From positions 1-23,334 of the IMG/VR virus record IMGVR_UViG_3300025640_000055: DNA of 23,334 nucleotides. One strand, 5' to 3'. This document shows positions 21,144 to 23,334 of the stretch, one piece after another. Both the position numbers and the translations under genes were made by a program. Each line of letters begins with the position of its first letter. Position 1 is the first letter of the stretch. The notes below the pieces were generated by a model. It did no database searches. It saw only the letters and a list, made by a program, of their open reading frames with translations, and was not told the origin of the DNA. The stretch is from a virus.

Positions 21144-21499
21144 TGTTAGGATTAAACTTAATAGGTCAAGTAGCTAATTTAGCTGGTACTATGATCGAAG
21201 GTAAGACTGCTGTAAAGAAAGCAGAAGCTGAGACTAAGATGAAGATCGCTACAGGTGAAATAGACTGGGACATAGCCGCTATGAAGGCTACAGAGAATAG
21301 TTGGAAGGATGAGTGGATTACACTTTTGTTCAGTATTCCTCTAATACTAGCTTTTTGTGGGGACTGGGGTAATCAGATAGTGCAAGCAGGTTTCACTGCA
21401 CTAGAGATTATGCCTGACTGGTATCAGTATTCCCTCGGTGGTATTGTAAGTGCTAGTATTGGTATGCGTGGTGTAAGTAAATACTTTGGGAAGAAATAA
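21143..21499 (+). CDS. Putative holin, GTA_holin_3TM-like
   Basis: A 118-residue protein that would permeabilise the inner membrane to release the endolysin. A charged amphipathic N-terminal region (VKKAEAETKMKIATGEIDWD) is followed by AAMKATENSWKDEWITLLFS, the 'SWKDE...' signature of gene-transfer-agent-type three-TM holins, then IPLILAFCGDW and a second membrane segment (YSLGGIVSASIGMRGVSKYF). Two clear membrane helices are visible, with a shorter hydrophobic segment at the N-terminus as a possible third. It starts within the preceding stop (TGATG) and lies 2 nt before the endolysin gene, a classical holin-lysin pair. Confidence 0.8.
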   Translation: MLGLNLIGQVANLAGTMIEGKTAVKKAEAETKMKIATGEIDWDIAAMKATENSWKDEWITLLFSIPLILAFCGDWGNQIVQAGFTALEIMPDWYQYSLGGIVSASIGMRGVSKYFGKK

Positions 21500-21501
21500 A
21501 C

Positions 21502-22017
21502 ATGAAGAACAACTTTGATAAATGCCTACATATGTTATTGGAACACGAAGGGGGCTACGTAAATAATAAACACGACAAAGGTGGTATGACTAATTTAGGT
21601 GTCACTAAGAGAGTATACGACGAATGGATTGGTAGAGAGTCTACTGAACAAGAGATGAGAGACTTAACTCCAGATGATGTAGCTCCTATTTACAAGAAGA
21701 ACTACTGGGATCGAGTTAAAGGGGATTACGTTCCTTCTGGGGTCGATTGGTGCCTTTATGATTGGTGTGTAAATTCTGGTTCGAAGAGACCTGCTAAAGC
21801 TGTACAACGTGCAGTAGGAGCGACACCTGATGGTGTTATAGGTAAACAGACTGTAGGTCTTATAATGGAGAAAGATCCTAAGTTTATAATAGACTATGTA
21901 TACACAGTAAGACAAGCCTTCTATGAAGGACTAGATGACTACAAACACTTTGGTAGAGGGTGGAGCAGAAGAAACACTGAGACACTTCACCAAGCTATGA
22001 AAATGGTAGAAGAGTAA
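21502..22017 (+). CDS. Endolysin, N-acetylmuramidase (GH108-type)
   Basis: A 171-residue cell-wall hydrolase that cuts peptidoglycan glycan strands after the holin opens the membrane. The GH108 signature is clear: LLEHEGGYVN with the catalytic Glu at residue 16 (EGGY), KGGMTNLGVTKRVYDEWIG, VAPIYKKNYWDRVKGD, GVDWCLYDWCVNSGSKRPAK, followed by a PG_binding_3-like second domain (AVQRAVGATPDGVIGKQTV). The length is normal for the family. There is no signal peptide, so release depends on the holin. It is the last gene of the late operon; the terminator begins 4 nt after its stop. Confidence 0.93.
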   Translation: MKNNFDKCLHMLLEHEGGYVNNKHDKGGMTNLGVTKRVYDEWIGRESTEQEMRDLTPDDVAPIYKKNYWDRVKGDYVPSGVDWCLYDWCVNSGSKRPAKAVQRAVGATPDGVIGKQTVGLIMEKDPKFIIDYVYTVRQAFYEGLDDYKHFGRGWSRRNTETLHQAMKMVEE

Positions 22018-22021
22018 ATAT

Positions 22022-22065
22022 AAAAAAGCCGTAGGTATCCACTCAAGGACGCCTACGGCTTTTTT
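22022..22065. terminator. Bidirectional intrinsic terminator
   Basis: A perfect 14-pair inverted repeat: AAAAAAGCCGTAGG (22022-22035) pairs with CCTACGGCTTTTTT (22052-22065), with a 16-nt loop. On each strand the stem is GC-rich at its core and is followed by a run of T, so it should end both the plus-strand late operon and the minus-strand metabolic operon. Confidence 0.95.
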
Positions 22066-22080
22066 GATTCTGTACTTGTT

Positions 22081-22144
22081 GTGTGAACCTATTAATTCCC
22101 TCGCAGGTAGGTTAGCCTATCTAAAGCTCTAACCTCTGTCACAC
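22081..22144. repeat. Nested inverted repeats between the operons
   Basis: GTGTGA (22081-22086) is complementary to TCACAC (22139-22144), and within it AGGTTAG (22109-22115) to CTAACCT (22129-22135). A folded RNA could form on either strand. The gene-free stretch 22066-22168 holds this structure and the tiny reading frame at 22092-22160; nothing else is recognised. Confidence 0.4.
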
Positions 22145-22160
22145 CACGCTTAATTTCCAT
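22092..22160 (-). CDS. Possible 22-residue reading frame
   Basis: ATG 22160 to TAA 22092 encodes MEIKRGVTEVRALDRLTYLR plus two residues. It lies 8 nt after the stop of the small membrane protein gene. No good ribosome binding site is seen. Its end (LTYLRGN) and the underlying DNA resemble EYIGYLRGN of the nearby DUF3310 gene, so it may be a worn duplicate or chance rather than a gene. Confidence 0.25.
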   Translation of the reverse strand: MEIKRGVTEVRALDRLTYLRGN

Positions 22161-22168
22161 CTGAGGGG

Positions 22169-22309
22169 CTATTTAACACCCACTGCATCCATAGTAATTG
22201 CTAGACCTTCATACAACATCTTTATGTCTTGATTTAGCTTAGATATTGCCCAGACTAAGTACACCGACAAAGCTAAGTTACCTATAAGTATTCCCTCGTT
22301 TATTGTCAT
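22169..22309 (-). CDS. Small membrane protein, 46 residues, unknown
   Basis: ATG at 22309-22307 overlaps the DUF3310 stop as ATGA, and the frame ends TAG at 22171-22169. The product is MTINEGILIGNLALSVYLVW followed by AISKLNQDIKMLYEGLAITM and DAVGVK: one N-terminal membrane segment (residues about 5-22) and a short amphipathic helix. GGAGA lies 5-6 nt upstream of the ATG. The overlap, the ribosome binding site and the membrane-type composition argue that it is a real gene too short for normal ORF cut-offs. I do not recognise a family. Confidence 0.6.
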   Translation of the reverse strand: MTINEGILIGNLALSVYLVWAISKLNQDIKMLYEGLAITMDAVGVK

Positions 22310-22539
22310 TTGCTCTCCATTAACTTAATAAGTCTAGCTCCATACCATTCAGATTTCTTTAGATCTTCTACACCATTCTTATATCTCCATCTATGTAAGT
22401 ACTTAGCTATATTCCCTCGTAGGTATCCTATGTATTCTTCTTCAGTTAAGAAGTCTTCTATGTAGTCTATACATTCTATCTTACCAGATCCATAGTGAAA
22501 GGGATTGTTAACTATATCGTGTTTATTACTCTTAGCCAT
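22306..22539 (-). CDS. DUF3310 protein
   Basis: A 77-residue protein with the DUF3310 pattern: VNNPFHYGSGKIECIDYIED near the N-terminus (the 'P.HY..g.iEcid.i' motif), EYIGYLRGNIAKYLHRWRYK ('f..Gn.iKYl.R...K.g') and EDLKKSEWYGARLIKLME. DUF3310 proteins are common in phage early and metabolic gene clusters and are sometimes called nucleotide-kinase-like, without proven activity. It overlaps the upstream glutaredoxin gene by 8 nt and the downstream small membrane protein gene by 3 nt, so all are co-expressed. Confidence 0.88.
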   Translation of the reverse strand: MAKSNKHDIVNNPFHYGSGKIECIDYIEDFLTEEEYIGYLRGNIAKYLHRWRYKNGVEDLKKSEWYGARLIKLMESK

Positions 22540-22768
22540 TTTTGCTTAGGTACTCCTGTAGTTCTGTATAGCCCCCAAGGTGAGTGCCATCTGGTTTAAA
22601 TATTTGTGGTACTGTTGTATACCCTGACTTACGCATTAAAGTCAATAGCCATTTACTACTTGATGATTGAACATTGTATGTTGTTACCTGACTACCTGCA
22701 ATGCCCCGTAGTAATTGTAACGAGGCATCACAGAAGTTGCATTGGTTTCTAGTTATTACTATCCACAT
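22532..22768 (-). CDS. Glutaredoxin
   Basis: A 78-residue glutaredoxin. The active site is CNFC (residues 10-13) after a first beta strand (WIVITRN); SGYTTVPQIFKPDGTHLGGY contains the cis-Pro loop TVPQIF and the glutathione-binding GG(Y) turn, followed by a C-terminal helix (TELQEYLSKN). It would pass electrons from glutathione to disulphides. The start codon shares a base with the stop of the ribonucleotide reductase gene (TAATG), and the reductase ends in a C-x4-C redox pair, so re-reduction of the phage reductase is its likely job. CNFC rather than CPYC or CGYC is a variant of the active-site dipeptide. Confidence 0.93.
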   Translation of the reverse strand: MWIVITRNQCNFCDASLQLLRGIAGSQVTTYNVQSSSSKWLLTLMRKSGYTTVPQIFKPDGTHLGGYTELQEYLSKNG

Positions 22769-23334
22769 TAAGTTAAATCAACAATCTCACAACTGTCTCC
22801 AGAACAAGCTAATGTCTGGCTACCTGCGGTATTGTCTTCTTGTTCATACTCGGATAACTTACTCCAGTCAATAGCTTTAGGCATCTTATCTAAAAGTATA
22901 TGATAGTCAGTAGCTAGACAGTCTTGATAAGGTGCTTGCTGATACGTATGCTCATTGAATGGTAAGAACGACACACCTGACATTTCATCAAAGTGTCTAT
23001 ACACAAATGCTCCTACCTCGAACCATTCATCTTTCTTAACATTAATAGTCACACTAGGCTTATGCTCACACCAACTACGCTGATAGGCTAACCACATCTC
23101 TAGTTGTTCTATAGCAGACATATCAGCAGTAGTTACTGCACCTTCTGGAGCTTTCATAGGGAAGCTAAACACAGTAGTCTGTTCTGGCTTCATTACGTCA
23201 GGCTCATTAGGTATACCTTGATCCATCATAAACTGTGTTAACGGGTCTTTGTTGTCTCCACGTACAGTGCGAATATAATAGGCTGAGTGGCGAGCATGAA
23301 TCCCACTGCTAGAGTTAACCAGTTGACTGACAGT
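22768..23334 (-). CDS. nrdJ: Class II (B12-dependent) ribonucleoside-triphosphate reductase, C-terminal part
   Basis: The frame is open to the right edge; 188 C-terminal residues are visible. They contain SSGIHARHSAYYIRTVRGDN, KDPLTQFMMDQGIPNEPD, VFSFPMKAPEGAVTTADMSA, QRSWCEHKPSVTINVKKDEW and SGVSFLPFNEHTYQQAPYQD, and end with LACSGDSCEIVDLT. This matches the monomeric adenosylcobalamin-dependent reductase of the Lactobacillus leichmannii type. The terminal C-x4-C pair is the one that shuttles electrons to the active site. The enzyme makes dNTPs for phage replication from NTPs without oxygen. I recognise the class from the C-terminal region only; the catalytic cysteines lie outside the window. 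Confidence 0.88.
   Translation of the reverse strand, partial: TVSQLVNSSSGIHARHSAYYIRTVRGDNKDPLTQFMMDQGIPNEPDVMKPEQTTVFSFPMKAPEGAVTTADMSAIEQLEMWLAYQRSWCEHKPSVTINVKKDEWFEVGAFVYRHFDEMSGVSFLPFNEHTYQQAPYQDCLATDYHILLDKMPKAIDWSKLSEYEQEDNTAGSQTLACSGDSCEIVDLT

Noticed and set aside
22081-22160. tRNA-like gene on the minus strand because of GGTTCACAC
   Set aside because: No acceptor stem, anticodon arm or correct T-stem can be drawn around it.
1-23334. Integrase, att site, insertion sequence, CRISPR array or tRNA
   Set aside because: None is seen in any part of the window; lifestyle (lytic or temperate) cannot be decided from it.

Overview
The window is a contiguous piece of a tailed-phage genome (Caudoviricetes, siphovirus-like), most likely from a marine phage of a Gram-negative host. 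The long tail is inferred from an 838-residue tape measure, tail assembly chaperones and a lambda J-type tail-tip protein. The Gram-negative host is inferred from several Sec signal peptides ending in A-x-A and from a GH108-type endolysin. The marine assignment rests on my memory of protein families common in marine phages (for example the fibre motif 'LQIYHDG') and is an inference. The DNA is AT-rich, genes are packed tightly with many 1-11 nt overlaps, and TTG starts are frequent. I see no integrase, repressor, att site, insertion sequence, CRISPR array or tRNA.

Layout, plus strand, 1-22017, apparently one long late operon. (1) Head module 1-4625: end of an unidentified structural gene, a conserved virion protein, an XkdF-like prohead protease, a scaffold, a small capsid decoration protein, the HK97-fold major capsid protein and a conserved basic protein. 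(2) Neck and tail 4643-10580: head-tail adaptor, head closure, neck protein, tail terminator, tail tube, two tail chaperones probably linked by a -1 frameshift, and the tape measure. (3) Tail tip and fibres 10601-17476: Dit-like protein, a mosaic tail fibre, a DUF2163-like hub protein, a GNAT acetyltransferase, a J-like tip protein with an Fn3 domain, and a second fibre with a gp53-like C-terminus. (4) 17480-20816: a little-understood set of five overlapping genes for exported proteins, flanked by two small membrane-anchored coiled-coil proteins. (5) Lysis 20826-22017: an EF-hand membrane protein, a GTA-type holin-like protein and a GH108 muramidase. A strong bidirectional terminator (22022-22065) closes the operon.

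On the minus strand, transcribed toward that terminator from the right edge, lie nucleotide-metabolism genes: the C-terminal third or so of a class II ribonucleotide reductase, an overlapping glutaredoxin that probably reduces it, a DUF3310 protein, and a 46-residue membrane protein.

The least explained and most interesting part is the exported-protein cassette at 17701-20316. It includes a stretch that encodes a membrane helix in one frame and a signal peptide in another, and a pilin-like/chaperone-like pair. A nearby membrane protein carries a textbook EF-hand loop. Two possible recoding sites are also worth testing: the protease/scaffold junction and the tail chaperone junction.
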